Assembly: GCA_963843645.1 (NCBI GenBank)
Contig: CAWJLE010000003.1
Location: forward strand, 992,001 to 1,056,000
From: CAWJLE01 sp963843645
GTDB lineage: Bacteria > Chloroflexota > Anaerolineae > DAOTYC01
Reading direction: 5' to 3'
DNA length: 64,000 nt
Part shown: piece by piece, positions 29,503 to 39,940 of the stretch
Numbering within the stretch: position 1 is the stretch's first letter
Layout of the letters: every line of letters begins with the position of its first letter
Program-made: the position numbers and the translations under genes
Notes under the pieces: model-generated
Database searches by the model: none
Seen by the model: the letters and a program-made list of their open reading frames with translations, nothing else
What the model was told of the DNA's origin: nothing

Positions 29503-32500
29503 TCACCCGGAGCCCGAATGATGCCGCCGATTCGACGAGCCGTTCGACGACGGCACCGGAGTGTAAGTCGGTGTTGGCGTTGGCGGCTTCGTGATGTGCT
29601 GCCGCCGAGGCGGGCGTGGCGTATTGGTGGGCCGAGGCGCGCGCGTCGGGGCCGGCGGGGCTGTGATGTGCCGCACCACCTGCGTCGGTCGGGGTGCGTG
29701 GTCGGCCTCGGCGGCCTCGGTGTGTTAGTAGCCCGCGGCGCGTGCGTCGCCGTCGGCGGGGGCGCGATGTGCAACTGCGGTGCCGGCCTGGGTGTGTTGG
29801 TTGGCCGGGGAGTCGGCGTCGCCCGTGGCGGTCTCGGCGTATTCGTCGGTCTTGGTGCGCTCGTCGCGGTTGGCGCCGGCGCGATGCGCGGCGCCTGCGG
29901 TGCCGGCGTCGGTGTGTTGGTGGGTCTCGCCCTTGGAGGCCTTGGCGTGTTCGTCGGCCTTGGAGTGCGTGTCGGCGTCGGTGGTACCGAGATGTGCGGT
30001 GACTGCTGTGTCGGCTCAGCTGTGTTCGTTGCCTCCGGCGTCGGCGTCGACCTGGGCGGTCTCGGCGTGTTCGTCGGCCGAACTCGCTGCGGTGTGTTGG
30101 TCGCCGTCGGGGTCGGCGGCACAGGCGTGCTCGTCGGCGTTTCGACCGCAGGTGCAGGGGCGACCGGTGGAACCGGCGTGTTCGTCACCGTCGGCGTCTC
30201 GGCTGCCGGTGTATTCGTCACCGTCGGCGTTTCTGGCGTCGGCGTGAACGTCGCAGTCGGCGTCCCGGGGGCCGGCGTGAGCGTCGCAGTCGGCGTCTCT
30301 GAAGCCGGGTGCACGACGATCGTCAGCGAGCGTGAATTGCTCGGCAGCGCCAGGCGCAACTGGGCCGTCGCGTTGAAGCTGGCCACCGCCTGAGTGTCGT
30401 ACGTCCCCGGTCGATCGTACGTGTAGTCGAACGGCACGGTAAGCTGGCTGTGCGGGTTCAAGCTCTGGTTGTCGGCGAGCAGGATGAACGGCTGGTTCGA
30501 CCCGGGCCGCCAGACTACCCGGAAGCTTTGGGCTTGCCCGTCGCCCTGGTTGCTGATCACTACCTGGAAGTGGACCACCTCACCCACAACCGGATTGGTG
30601 TTGCTCGCGGTCAGGCTGTCGATGATGAGGTTGGGATTGCCCTGCGGCGTGGTCGTCGCCGTCGGCTCGTTCGCCGGCGTCGACGTTGGGGTGGGCGTCA
30701 AGGTTGGAACCGGAGTCGATGTTGGGGTGGGCGTAGGTGTCGCCGTCGCGACCGAGCCAACCACAATCGTCAGGGTCGCGCTTCTATTCTGATCGTTCGG
30801 ATCCACCCGCACCTTCGCCTGGAAGCTGCCCGGTCATTGTAGGTCCAGTTCCAGTCGATCGTTGTCTCGTCACCGGAGTTGAGGTCGAGATTGCTCGCAA
30901 CCGTCCGGTAACCGCTCGACCCGGTCGGCCGCCAGATCACATCGAACCCAGTGGCCTGGCTGCCGCCATCGTTCTTGATCCGGAGATGGAACCGGACCGT
31001 CTGGCCTGCCTGCGGATTGCTGTTGTCGACGCTGTAGCTACGGATCTCCAAATCGGAGTTGTTGTTATTGCAATTCCCATTTACGTTAACGGTCACGCTT
31101 TGGTACTGATGTTGGCCGTTGGGCAAGAGCGCATCCAGAGTGAACGTGGTCGTGCTACACAATTGATACGTCTGCTCAAAGAAGTTGTTCACCAACGCCT
31201 CACCGTTCACCCACGCCGCCTGCACGTTTTGTACGCTCGCCTGGATGGTCACAGAGTCGCCCGCATTGATGTTCGTCGAGCTGGCTGTGATACCCAATGC
31301 TGGCGGTGGAGGAGCCGGTGGCGGAACCTGGATCACGACGGTGAGCTGCGGACCGAAGGACTGCCCGCTGGGATTGACGAGCTGCCAGACGCCCTGAAAT
31401 GCGCCCGGATTGACCGGTGCAGCCATGGGAATCGTCAAGTCCACCTGCCCACCAGGCTGGACGGAAGGCACATTGATGGCGTTCGGCGCGCCCATCTGGG
31501 AGCCTCCCACGAAGACCAGCGTGTAGCCGGAGCCCCAAGCGCAGGTGCCGTTGTTCTGGAGTCTCCACGTCTTGTCGAACGGAGCGCCGGGACCAATCTG
31601 AGTGTTGTCCGGGATAGTCACGTCGGCGATGAAAGCTGCCACGTCGGTGCACTGCTGTGCCTGCGGTGCTGCGAGGCCTGGACCGCGTGGACTGACGAGA
31701 CCGGCCACCGCCCAGATCTGCACTGCGCCATCCAACGCGCCGGTTGCCAGGTCTGTCCCGCTCGGTGCGAACGCGATACTCGCTAGCGCACCGCTGGTAC
31801 CGGCGATGTCCTTGAGCAGGTTGCCGTTGCTGACTTGCCAGAGCATGATGTGGCTGTCGTAGGAATCCGAGGCCAATGACTGCCCATCCGGCGAAAAGGC
31901 CAGATCCGTCACACCACCTTGGTGCGCACTGGCGGACTGGACCAGGTTGCCGTTCTGTATATCCCAGAACCGCACCAGGCCATCGCCCGAGCCCAGTGCC
32001 AGGAGCGTGCCCGTCGGGACTGAACGCCACACTCGAGATGCCGCCCGTCGCGCCGACGACGGAGGCGATGCTGACGCCCGAGCTGACCTGCCAGATGCGT
32101 GCCGAGCCGTCAGCCCCGCCGGAACCAACGGTAGTGCCGTCTGGTGAGAAAGCAACGCTCCACACTGCACCCACGTGCCCCTGCATTTGCTGCAAGAGCT
32201 GCCCGTCGCTGACACGCCACACTCGCACAACTCCATCGAGAGAAGCTGTCGCCAGCAAGGAGCTATCCGGCGAGAAGGCCAGCCCCAATACCGCTCCCTG
32301 CGGCGTCGTCAGCGTGCGCAGCAGTGATCCATCGTTGACATTCCACAACTGAACCGAATCGCTGTATGAGCCGGAGGCCAGAGTCTGGCCGTCCGGAGAG
32401 TAGGCCAGAGCTATCACCGGCCCGTTGGTCGGAATGGAACGGATGAGCTGCAAATTCGATGCTCCGTACAGCTCGATACCAGCCGGAGAACCAACTGCCA

Positions 32501-32809
32501 GGATGGATGAATCTGGAGAGTATACCACGTGGCTCACACCCTGCACCGGCTGCCCACCCGTTTGGCCGGACGAGGCAGTCTGCGGATAGAATGTGGCGAT
32601 TGGACCTGACAGGGAAATGGCCTGTGGCCCGGGGGCAGGCGCTGGGCCTGAGCTGGCACAGTCGCCAACAGCGCGCTGAACACAGTCGCTCCGGCCAGCG
32701 CTACAATTGTCACAGCCGCAAATACGATCGACAGCCATCGCGACGGGCTTAAGATCGACGCCCTGCGGCCGATGTTGTTTTCGTTTCTAATCTTGGTTTC
32801 CGTTCTCAT
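29503..32809 (-). CDS. Exported WD40 / NBR1-Ig / CARDB protein B with Pro/Thr tail (frameshifted)
   Basis: The largest paralogue, about 1,100 residues. ATG 32809 follows GGAGG. The N-terminal helix (WLSIVFAAVTIVALAGATVF) ends in PAQAQ, like a signal peptide. After a frame change near 32640 comes ATFYPQ, then a seven-bladed WD40 propeller (break near 32025, where one extra G disturbs SPDGTLLALGSGDG). NBR1-type Ig (about 380-496), a second Ig-like domain with paired Cys (500-580) and a CARDB-like domain (581-673) follow. A break near 30835 (one C missing in CCGGG) leads through a Thr/Pro linker to a second CARDB domain (about 720-826). A long tail of TNTPRPPR-like repeats follows; a break near 29700 restores RPTNTPRPPRRQHITKPP and the end HHSGSG. 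A surface binding or scaffolding role is inferred. Confidence 0.8.
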
Positions 32810-33175
32810 GTCGAACCTCCACCGTTGTTCGCCGTCTCGATGCTGTCAGAGTCGACGTGAGTGTCCTGTGGGTCGCTCCGCCTTCTTTGTTCCTGCTATA
32901 GTATAAAGCAAAGAGCACCCATTCGTCTTTAACTTTTTCACAATAGAACCTTATGAACATATTAAGGTCATGCTAACGACAAGGCCTTCTTCAGCAAGTG
33001 CCCATCATCAGTGATCCGGCGCTCGTAGTGGCTGTGCCGTCGTTTCGGTTCAGCTCAACTGACCTAGCGGGCGCAAACCAGGGTTGGCCGCGACAATCCC
33101 GCCCCGTGTCCGTTTATTGTACCCTGTCTGTAAGTGCTGAACATGATTCCGCTCATATTCTGAGTCCCGCAGCAG

Positions 33176-33207
33176 GAAGCCCGGCTCCTCTTGAGAGGCC
33201 GGGCTTC
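33176..33207 (-). terminator. Hairpin after WD40 protein C
   Basis: A 10-bp perfect stem GAAGCCCGGC / GCCGGGCTTC with a 12-base loop, 47 bases after the WD40 C stop on the minus strand. No T run follows. The rest of the 444-base gap between WD40 B and WD40 C (32810-33253) holds no gene that I can recognise; TTTATACTATAG near 32896-32907 on the minus strand may be part of the WD40 B promoter. Confidence 0.5.
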
Positions 33208-33253
33208 CGGTCAGCCACAAACAGTATTCAGTGTTTGTTCTGGTCCCAGGCGC

Positions 33254-35374
33254 CTATGGAATGATCTTCAGGGTCAGCCCCTTCTCGTTGTTGCTCCTGT
33301 CAGACTCGTCGACGTCGTTGTAGTAGTCACCCCGGACCCGTGAATGAAAGCTTCCCGTCGCCGGGTAAGCGTACGTCCACGTCACGGTCCGATCATCGCC
33401 GTGGTCGACGTCCAAATCGGCCGCCACAATGATGAAGCCCGCGCCGTTGCCGGGATCCCAACCCACTGCGAAGTTGTTGGCGTCTCGCTGGCCCTCGTTT
33501 TTCATTCGCGCCGAGAAATGAACGATCTGACCCTTGTGCACCGTCGTGTGATCCGCCGACAGCGATTTCATCACAATATCGGCTCGCCGATCGCAGCCGC
33601 CGCGCACGTTGACGGTCACGGTCTGGTGCCGGTGCTGACCATCTTTGAGCTGAGCGTCCAGAGTGAAGGTCTGATCCTCGCACAGCTGCAACGTCTCCTC
33701 CCGATAATCGTTTGTGATCGGCTGCCCGTCGAGCCAGGCCGCCTTCACGCCATGCACTGACGCACGGATGGTCACGCTGTCTCCGGCGTTGACGTCCACA
33801 GCGCTGGCAGCAATGTTCATTCCAAAGGCAGGCGTCGCCGTGGCCGGTGCCGGCACCACGACCCGCACCGTCACCCGAACGCCGAAGACCTCACCGGATG
33901 GATTCTCAAACTGCCACACGCCGTTGTACGTCCCCGGACTGACCGGCGCGTACATGGGAATGGTGACGTCAACCACCTCTCCGGGCGCGGCCTGCGGGAG
34001 AGGCACAGCGGGCTCGGCGTTCATCTGCGAGCCTCCAGCGAAGGCAATCTGATATCCGGCCCCCCACGCGCAAGTTCCGCTGTTGCGCACGCGCCAGGTC
34101 TTGTTCAGCAGGCCACCCCGCGCGACGACCGAGTTGTCCGGCAGAGTCACGTCCGCCACGAAAGTCACATCATCCATGCAAGGCGCGGCCGTAGGCACCG
34201 GCGTCGCAATGACGATCGGCGTGCCCACCTGCACTGTCGGACGACCCACCGCCCAGATCTGCACCGCTCCATCGAGAGCACCTGTCACCAGCAGGGTCCC
34301 ATCCGGCGAAAAAGCCAGGGCGCCCAATGCCGTCGTCCCGTGGAAAGCGCTCAGTGTTTCTCCGTCGGCTACCCGCCGAAGCAATACGCTGCCGTCGTAC
34401 GAGGCCGAAGCCAGCCTCCCACCGTCCGGCGAAAAGGAGACGGCTGTCACGGCGCCATGATGTCCTGTCCACGTCTGGACCAATTTGCCCGCCTTCAGGT
34501 CCCAGATCCGCACTACTCCATCGCCTGAGCCCAGCCCCACCAGATTGCCGGTCGGGCCGAAAGCCACAGCGGGCGCGCCGCCGACGTTACCGATCAACGA
34601 GCTCATGCTCACCCCACTGCTCAGCTGCCACACCAGAACCTTGCCGTCAGCCCCGCCGGAGACCAGCGAGCGCCCATCCGGCGAAAAGTCCAGGCTCAGC
34701 ACCGCACCCGCGTGACCCTTCAGGGTCCGCAGGAGCCGCTCGTCGCGGGTTTGCCACACTCGAACCGCACCGTCGGATCCGGCTGCCGCCACCATTGCAC
34801 CGTCTGGAGAAAAGGCCACCCCGTTTACCGTGCCTTGTGTCGCTACGAGTGAAGCCATGAGCCGCCCGGAGCCCACGTCCCACAGCTGAACCGTATCGGT
34901 AAACGTGCCGGACGCCAGTGTGGCGCCATCCGGGGAAAACGCCAGCGCCGTCACGGCCGCGCCGGAGTTGATGTAGTCGAGACACTGCACCCCAGCCGTG
35001 GCTGATACGGAGAACAGGTCGCTGCCGAACGGGGTTCCAGCCGCCAACATCCGGCCATCCGGCGCGTAGGCCACCCGGCTGACGCCTCGCTCGTCCAGCG
35101 CAGCGGGTTCAGTCGACAGGCCGCCCACCCGCGGGTAGAAAGTGGTCACCGTCCCGGTCAGTTCCATGGTTTCCGGCGTGCTCACAGCAATCGGCGTCCC
35201 CACTACGATCGGAGGCACGGCCGTCGGAGTTCCAACGGGAATGACTGGCAGTGGCGCTTGCGCGCCAACCGGCACGGAGAGTGACAGTACAATGAAGGCG
35301 CCGATCACGATCATGTTTCCCCCGAATTTCGCCCAGCTCAAAGTGCCCTCTGTCCTCCGCTCGGCGCGGTTCAT
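33254..35374 (-). CDS. Exported WD40 / NBR1-Ig / CARDB protein C (intact)
   Basis: The intact paralogue, 706 residues, and the best guide to the family's layout. ATG 35374 is preferred over ATG 35383 because GAGAGGAGG then stands about 9 bases upstream. The signal segment IVIGAFIVLSLSVPVGAQ lies near residues 22-39. A Pro/Val linker and TTFYPRVGG come before a seven-bladed WD40 propeller (about 75-375; VAFSPDGAMVAAAGSDG, LDFSPDGRSLVSGGADG). NBR1-type Ig (about 395-510; NKTWRVRNSGTCAWGAGYQI), a second Ig-like domain (515-595) with LCEDQTF and RGGCDR cysteines, and a C-terminal CARDB-like domain (600-700; HTTVHKGQIVHFSARMKNEG) follow. It presumably acts outside the membrane as a binding module. 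It is read in the same direction as proteins B and the GH99-like gene. Confidence 0.88.
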   Translation of the reverse strand: MNRAERRTEGTLSWAKFGGNMIVIGAFIVLSLSVPVGAQAPLPVIPVGTPTAVPPIVVGTPIAVSTPETMELTGTVTTFYPRVGGLSTEPAALDERGVSRVAYAPDGRMLAAGTPFGSDLFSVSATAGVQCLDYINSGAAVTALAFSPDGATLASGTFTDTVQLWDVGSGRLMASLVATQGTVNGVAFSPDGAMVAAAGSDGAVRVWQTRDERLLRTLKGHAGAVLSLDFSPDGRSLVSGGADGKVLVWQLSSGVSMSSLIGNVGGAPAVAFGPTGNLVGLGSGDGVVRIWDLKAGKLVQTWTGHHGAVTAVSFSPDGGRLASASYDGSVLLRRVADGETLSAFHGTTALGALAFSPDGTLLVTGALDGAVQIWAVGRPTVQVGTPIVIATPVPTAAPCMDDVTFVADVTLPDNSVVARGGLLNKTWRVRNSGTCAWGAGYQIAFAGGSQMNAEPAVPLPQAAPGEVVDVTIPMYAPVSPGTYNGVWQFENPSGEVFGVRVTVRVVVPAPATATPAFGMNIAASAVDVNAGDSVTIRASVHGVKAAWLDGQPITNDYREETLQLCEDQTFTLDAQLKDGQHRHQTVTVNVRGGCDRRADIVMKSLSADHTTVHKGQIVHFSARMKNEGQRDANNFAVGWDPGNGAGFIIVAADLDVDHGDDRTVTWTYAYPATGSFHSRVRGDYYNDVDESDRSNNEKGLTLKIIP

Positions 35375-35496
35375 ATTCCTCATCCTCCTCTCCTATCTAT
35401 GGGTCTCCTACATTTTACTCCGGATCCGGGCTCCTGACCATGACGCAATGGCTATGATACGGCCTGAGAGACTTATGCATTTCTGCCTATTCATTA

Positions 35497-35502
35497 TATA
35501 AT
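35497..35502 (+). promoter_or_regulatory. -10 box suggesting a leaderless mRNA for the serine protease gene
   Basis: A perfect TATAAT ends 7 bases before the GTG start at 35510, so transcription would begin at or next to the start codon. TTATGC at 35473-35478 could be a weak -35. No ribosome binding site is seen. Confidence 0.4.
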
Positions 35503-35509
35503 CAGTGCT

Positions 35510-36313
35510 GTGGCACATCGAAAGCGCACGGTAAACGTCAGATTCGTCATTCAAGGTCTGTTTCTGGCGCTGTCGCTGACCGGGGTGATGCTGTTGGGCT
35601 GGCTGTGGCTGCACGGCTTCAGGCCAGCCGAGCCCATCCCTCGGCCGCCTGCTCTTCTGGCCCCGCGCGGCGAGTGGCCGGTGGGGGCGCGAGGCTTCCA
35701 GGAATGGATGAGCTTCCGCGGTGAGTTGGATTCCCTCGCAGGCAGCGGTTTTTTGCTCGCCTTGGACGACGGCCGCACCGTCGGCGTAACGACGGCTCAC
35801 AGTCTGGGCGTTTTGGGCGACGGCACGAGCCGACTGGAGGCTGTTCGTTTCAAGCTGCCCGGGCAGGTGTCTGCAATTGCCTGCTTCACGCGACTGCACG
35901 GTCGGCCGGGCGTGGCGCGGACCGGCGCGGACCTGACTGTTGATTATGTCTTGTTGCAACCCGAAGGCTACGTTGATGCCCGCTGGGTCTTGCGGCCGGA
36001 CGATCGTGGCGCTCCGCAGCCCGGCGAGCGGGTCGCCTTATTGAGCGGATCGCGCTCGCTGGACGGCGTGGTTCAATCGGTGGATGAACAGGCGGTCTGG
36101 GTGACGATGGATAGCCTCTTCAACCCAGCGCTGATGAGCGGCTCGCCGTTCGTCAGCCGCCACACCGGCCGAGTCGTCGGCATGCTGATCGCAGGCGCGG
36201 TTCGCGGGCCTCTGCCGACTCGCCTGATCCTTGGCGCGCATCCGATCGGGTCCATCGTCGAGCGGGCAGTCTCTGCTGAGGGATTCCCGCTAATTGCCGA
36301 CTATATACGATAG
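35510..36313 (+). CDS. Membrane-anchored trypsin-like serine protease
   Basis: A 267-residue protein. The GTG start at 35510 has no visible ribosome binding site. Residues 11-33 form one membrane helix (FVIQGLFLALSLTGVMLLGW). The rest resembles a chymotrypsin-fold peptidase: His in GVTTAHSLG, Asp in ADLTVDYVLLQ and the nucleophile Ser in LMSGSPFVSRHTGRVVGMLI. The GSP form (instead of GNSGGP) is unusual but occurs in divergent trypsin-like peptidases. Activity is therefore likely but not certain; a non-catalytic member is possible. It is divergent from WD40 protein C. The exported domain is probably outside the membrane. Confidence 0.7.
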   Translation: MAHRKRTVNVRFVIQGLFLALSLTGVMLLGWLWLHGFRPAEPIPRPPALLAPRGEWPVGARGFQEWMSFRGELDSLAGSGFLLALDDGRTVGVTTAHSLGVLGDGTSRLEAVRFKLPGQVSAIACFTRLHGRPGVARTGADLTVDYVLLQPEGYVDARWVLRPDDRGAPQPGERVALLSGSRSLDGVVQSVDEQAVWVTMDSLFNPALMSGSPFVSRHTGRVVGMLIAGAVRGPLPTRLILGAHPIGSIVERAVSAEGFPLIADYIR

Positions 36314-36445
36314 AACTCGTTCGTGCGAGCTCTGGGGCTCGGGGAAGACAGGCGCCCTGCCGGCGCACAAGCGAAGTCCGTCTCAGCTAACCTGCTTTCT
36401 ATCGGTCTTCAGTGTGAGGCGCATGGGCCTCGAAGGAGAGTCACG

Positions 36446-37377
36446 ATGGATCGCGATGCTTTCCTTGACCTTCACCCTGACGACCCACGATGGGGCCACA
36501 ACTACGGCAGCGGAGCTGACCAGTTGCGCCTGCATTACGTGCGTCAGGGATGCGGCCCTACCGTCATCCTGCTGCACGGCTGGCCGGGATTCTGGTACGA
36601 CTGGCGCCGCGTCATTCCGCAGCTGGCCGAAGAGGCCGACGTCATCGCCCCGGATTTCGAGGGGCTTCGGAGACTCCGACAAGCCGGAGCTCCCTCCGAC
36701 CGAAGGCTACACCCCTCAAGCCCTTGCCTCTGACGTCCTCGGCGTTGATGAACCATTTGGGCATCGAGCGCGCGGTCCTGGCAGCGCACGATATCGGCGC
36801 TGTGATGGCACAGGTACTCGCCCGCGCCGCGTCGGACCGCATCGCTGCCCTGGCGCTCTTCAATCCGCCCTACCCCGGCATCGGCCAGCGGCGACTTGAG
36901 TCGGCGGCGCAGTCGGAAACGTGGCATCAGTACTTCCACAACCTTCCGCTGGCGGAGTACCTGGTCGGCTACAATCGCGACACCGTCCGCCTGTACCTCG
37001 CGCACTTCTACGGGTACTGGCTGGGCCGTAAAGACGCCCTGCGTCCGGCGGAGTTCGAGGCGATCGTTGACGCCTATGCCCGTCCAGGAGCATTTGGAGC
37101 CAGTATCGCCTGCTATCGCTCCGGCGTCTCCTCCCTCTCCCAGGCACCGATCGCCGACCCAAGGACGCTTAAGATCCGCCAGTGTACCTACGTTTTGTGG
37201 GGAGAGGCCGATCCCGTGATGCGCGTCGCCTGGGCTGACCGGCTGACGGAGTTCTTTACGCAGTGCCGTTACCGACTCCTGCCCGGGGTTGGACATTTCG
37301 TACCATTCGAGGCTCCCGACGAGGCCATCGCAGCCATCACGCAGTCTCTGCAGGTCCTTTCCAACGAGAATGCTTGA
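36446..37377 (+). CDS. Alpha/beta hydrolase, epoxide-hydrolase-like (frameshifted)
   Basis: About 310 residues. ATG 36446 follows AAGGAGAG. Motifs are the oxyanion-hole segment ILLHGWPGFWYDWRRVIPQL, then RGFGDSDKPELPPTEGYTPQ, the nucleophile elbow VLAAHDIGAVMAQ (Asp as nucleophile, typical of epoxide hydrolases and haloalkane dehalogenases rather than esterases) and the catalytic His in LPGVGHFVPFEAPDEA. Frame breaks lie near 36665 and 36745. A haloacetate dehalogenase-like role is equally possible. It has no clear functional partner nearby. Confidence 0.82.
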
Positions 37378-37414
37378 CGCTGCACTTCACCACAGCATTC
37401 AATCCGCTGGCGGG

Positions 37415-38422
37415 TCAATCCAGTTGCTCGAATGACCGCAGCCGCCGCATCATCACGAAGCCCAGCGCCAGCGGCAGCCAGAAGGTCAGTCCCCGGAAGG
37501 CCAGCACCACCACGGTGGCTGCCTGGGCCGGCACGCCCAGAGACGCGTACAGCAGCGACATCACTCCCTCCACGACACCGACACCGTGTGGGGTGATGGA
37601 CACCACCCACATGAGCATGCCGACCCCATAACCGGCCAACAGTGGGCCGAAGTCGATGCGCACCTGAAAGGCCCGAAACAGCACGTACAGACAGGCCACG
37701 TGGGTCACGTATATGCCAGATGCCGTCACGGCCAGGCTTACCCAGTGCCTCGGGTGCGCGCTGATAGCGAGTGCAGCCTCTGTAAACTCGGCGGCGTGAC
37801 GCTCCGCCCAGTCCGCCCCAAGCCGCTTTCGCAGCCGGACGCGCGCCGCCAGATGGTCACCCACACGTTGGACGCGGACGAGAATACGCCTCAGCAGAAC
37901 AGGATTTACTCCGCCCAAGACGAGCACACCAGCCATCGCGCCGATGATCGCCACGAGCACCGCGGCGCTGATCACCTCGTATGCTTGAAGAGCATCCTGC
38001 AGCGAAAGATACATTAGGCCGATGAACAACACGACCATGAAAGTGCTGAAGTCCGCCAGGCGCGCGAGCAGAACCCCCGCCGCCGTCCTCGCCGGCGAAT
38101 GCCCGCTTTTCGCCGCCTCGTCGAAATACAGTGCAGCCGCGCTCGCTCCGCCCGAAGGGGCAGCGACGTCTACAAACAGCGCGGCGAAGAACAGCACCAG
38201 GAGGTCGCGCAGCCGTCGCTCCACCGCCACCGCGTGAAAGGCAGCCTGGTACAGCAGCCCATAGAGGGCATAGTACCCCAGTTGGAGAACGAGGGCGGCC
38301 AGAATCCACTGCCATTGCCCGCCGGACAGAGTCGCAGCCAGGGCTTTCAGTTCCGAGAGGCTCCTCACAACCAGCCATAGAACCAGGATTATGAGCAACC
38401 ATAACACCCAGCGCCGTCGCAT
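37415..38422 (-). CDS. Flippase-like membrane protein (lysylphosphatidylglycerol synthase TM region family)
   Basis: A 335-residue protein with about eight membrane helices, of the AglD/MprF-N (UPF0104) family. Typical features are the N-terminal helix-pair start RRRWVLWLLIILVLWLVVRS, the FVDVAAPSGGASAAALYFDE motif (a variant of the family's P-x-G-G segment) and the C-terminal ITPHGVGVVEGVMSLLYASLG. Members move or expose lipids such as polyprenyl-linked sugars or aminoacyl lipids; the specific substrate is not evident. The soluble LysPG synthase domain is absent. It lies 55 bases after the histidine kinase gene and may be in the same transcript. Confidence 0.85.
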   Translation of the reverse strand: MRRRWVLWLLIILVLWLVVRSLSELKALAATLSGGQWQWILAALVLQLGYYALYGLLYQAAFHAVAVERRLRDLLVLFFAALFVDVAAPSGGASAAALYFDEAAKSGHSPARTAAGVLLARLADFSTFMVVLFIGLMYLSLQDALQAYEVISAAVLVAIIGAMAGVLVLGGVNPVLLRRILVRVQRVGDHLAARVRLRKRLGADWAERHAAEFTEAALAISAHPRHWVSLAVTASGIYVTHVACLYVLFRAFQVRIDFGPLLAGYGVGMLMWVVSITPHGVGVVEGVMSLLYASLGVPAQAATVVVLAFRGLTFWLPLALGFVMMRRLRSFEQLD

Positions 38423-38476
38423 CGATTGTCCCCAAGCTGAAAGTGACCACTTCCTTTGCTGGTCGCAGGTCGCGTC

Positions 38477-39940
38477 TTATGCGCTGCCGACCGGCAGGGT
38501 GAAGGAGAATCGCGTCTCACGGCCGGGATCGCTGGCGACGCTCACTGCCCCGCCATGTGCCTCGATCAGCTGCCTGACGATGGCCAGACCGAGGCCCGAC
38601 CCGCCGCTGGCCCGATTTCGCGACCGGTCGGCGCGATAGAAGCGGTCAAACACGTGCGGCAGGTCTTCAGGCGCGATGCCGCTGCCGGTATCCGTCACTA
38701 CGACGACGGCATTGCCGACCGTTCCGGCAGCGACCGACACCGTGATCCGTCCGCCGGGCGGTGTGTGCCGCAGCCCGTTCCCAACCAGGTTGCTGATGAC
38801 CTGCGTGATCCGGTCCGAGTCCGCCTCAACTTCGGGCGTGCCAGGGGCGGCGACGGCGACCAGCTCGACGCCTTGCGCCTGGGCCTGTGGCCGCATCCTC
38901 TCGACGATCCGATTCGCCAGGTCGCCCAGATTCAGCCGTCCACGCTCCATCTTGAGCTGACCGCTCTCCGCCAACGACAGAAGTCGCAAGTCGTCCACGA
39001 GGCGAGACAACAGCAGCGTCTCATCGTGCAGGATGCCGACTTCCGGGGCAGTCATCGGCAAGACGCCGTCCAGCATCGCCTCCAGATTGCCCTGAATGGC
39101 GGTCACGGGCGTACGTAGTTCGTGCGCGACGTCAGCAATCATGTTGCGCTGCAGGTCGCGAGCGCGGGTCAGCGCGTCCGCCATCTGGTTGAACGTCGCG
39201 GCCAACTGACCGAGCTCGTCCTTCGATGTCACATCCACACGCTGGTCGAGTTGTCCGGCGGCGATACGCGCCGATGCACCGGTCAGTGCGCGGATAGGAG
39301 CCACAATCTGCCGAAACAGAAGCATGCCCAGCACCAGCGCCAGGACGCCGGCAACCAGGCTGGCCAGCCAGGTCGAGCGGTTCGCTGCCGCCAGGAAGTT
39401 GCTTGCCGGGGTGACGACTCCGGCATCGGGCAGCACGACCAGCAAGGTGCCCACCTGGCGGCCATCTACCACGACCGGTGTGCCCGCAGCCAGGTCGGCC
39501 GGCTTGAGGTCCGTTCCCCTGAGCGTGCCCATCGTGTCGGCAATCACAACGCCGCCCTGGTCTGCCAGCATCAGGCGGATGCCCATCGCGGCCCACATGT
39601 CCCCGCCCATGAGGTGTTGGGCCATGCCGCTGTTGCCGCCGCCGGCGCCAGGTCCGTGGCCCATCATGGCACCCATGCGCAGACCCATACCACTCCCAGC
39701 GCCCGCGCCGCGGCCCGGCAAGGTCTCCAGCCAGGCTTCCGCATTCTGCCAGCCACCATCCTGAGCGTATTGCTCCGCCAGCACCGGCGCCAGCCGCTGC
39801 GCCCAGGCCTTCCCATTTTGCGTTACGTAGTGGCTGAACTGTCCGCCAGTAGCCCGGTCGATGAGGACGGAGCTGACCACGACGCCGATCAGGATGACCA
39901 GGACGAAAGCGCCCATCAGCCTGAACCACAAACTACGCAT
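38477..39940 (-). CDS. Sensor histidine kinase with Met/Gly-rich sensor segment
   Basis: About 487 residues. The layout is: first helix (residues 5-28), extracellular sensor region (about 30-190), second helix (about 190-212), HAMP (213-265), HisKA with the phospho-His in DVAHELRTPVTAIQ (about residue 270) and an HATPase domain (N box QVISNLVGNGLRHT, G1 DTGSGIAPEDL, G2 GGSGLGLAIV). The sensor region contains a Met-, Gly- and His-rich stretch at about 80-118 (GMGLRMGAMMGHGPGAGGG; MAQHLMGGDMWAAMG) that may bind a metal such as Cu(I). The start is ATG 39940 (GTG 39949 is possible); it overlaps the response regulator by 8 bases. Confidence 0.92.
   Translation of the reverse strand: MRSLWFRLMGAFVLVILIGVVVSSVLIDRATGGQFSHYVTQNGKAWAQRLAPVLAEQYAQDGGWQNAEAWLETLPGRGAGAGSGMGLRMGAMMGHGPGAGGGNSGMAQHLMGGDMWAAMGIRLMLADQGGVVIADTMGTLRGTDLKPADLAAGTPVVVDGRQVGTLLVVLPDAGVVTPASNFLAAANRSTWLASLVAGVLALVLGMLLFRQIVAPIRALTGASARIAAGQLDQRVDVTSKDELGQLAATFNQMADALTRARDLQRNMIADVAHELRTPVTAIQGNLEAMLDGVLPMTAPEVGILHDETLLLSRLVDDLRLLSLAESGQLKMERGRLNLGDLANRIVERMRPQAQAQGVELVAVAAPGTPEVEADSDRITQVISNLVGNGLRHTPPGGRITVSVAAGTVGNAVVVVTDTGSGIAPEDLPHVFDRFYRADRSRNRASGGSGLGLAIVRQLIEAHGGAVSVASDPGRETRFSFTLPVGSA

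Noticed and set aside
29254..30393. Plus-strand open frame of Val/Gly/Leu repeats
   Set aside because: It mirrors the Pro/Thr repeat tail of WD40 protein B and has no start signal.
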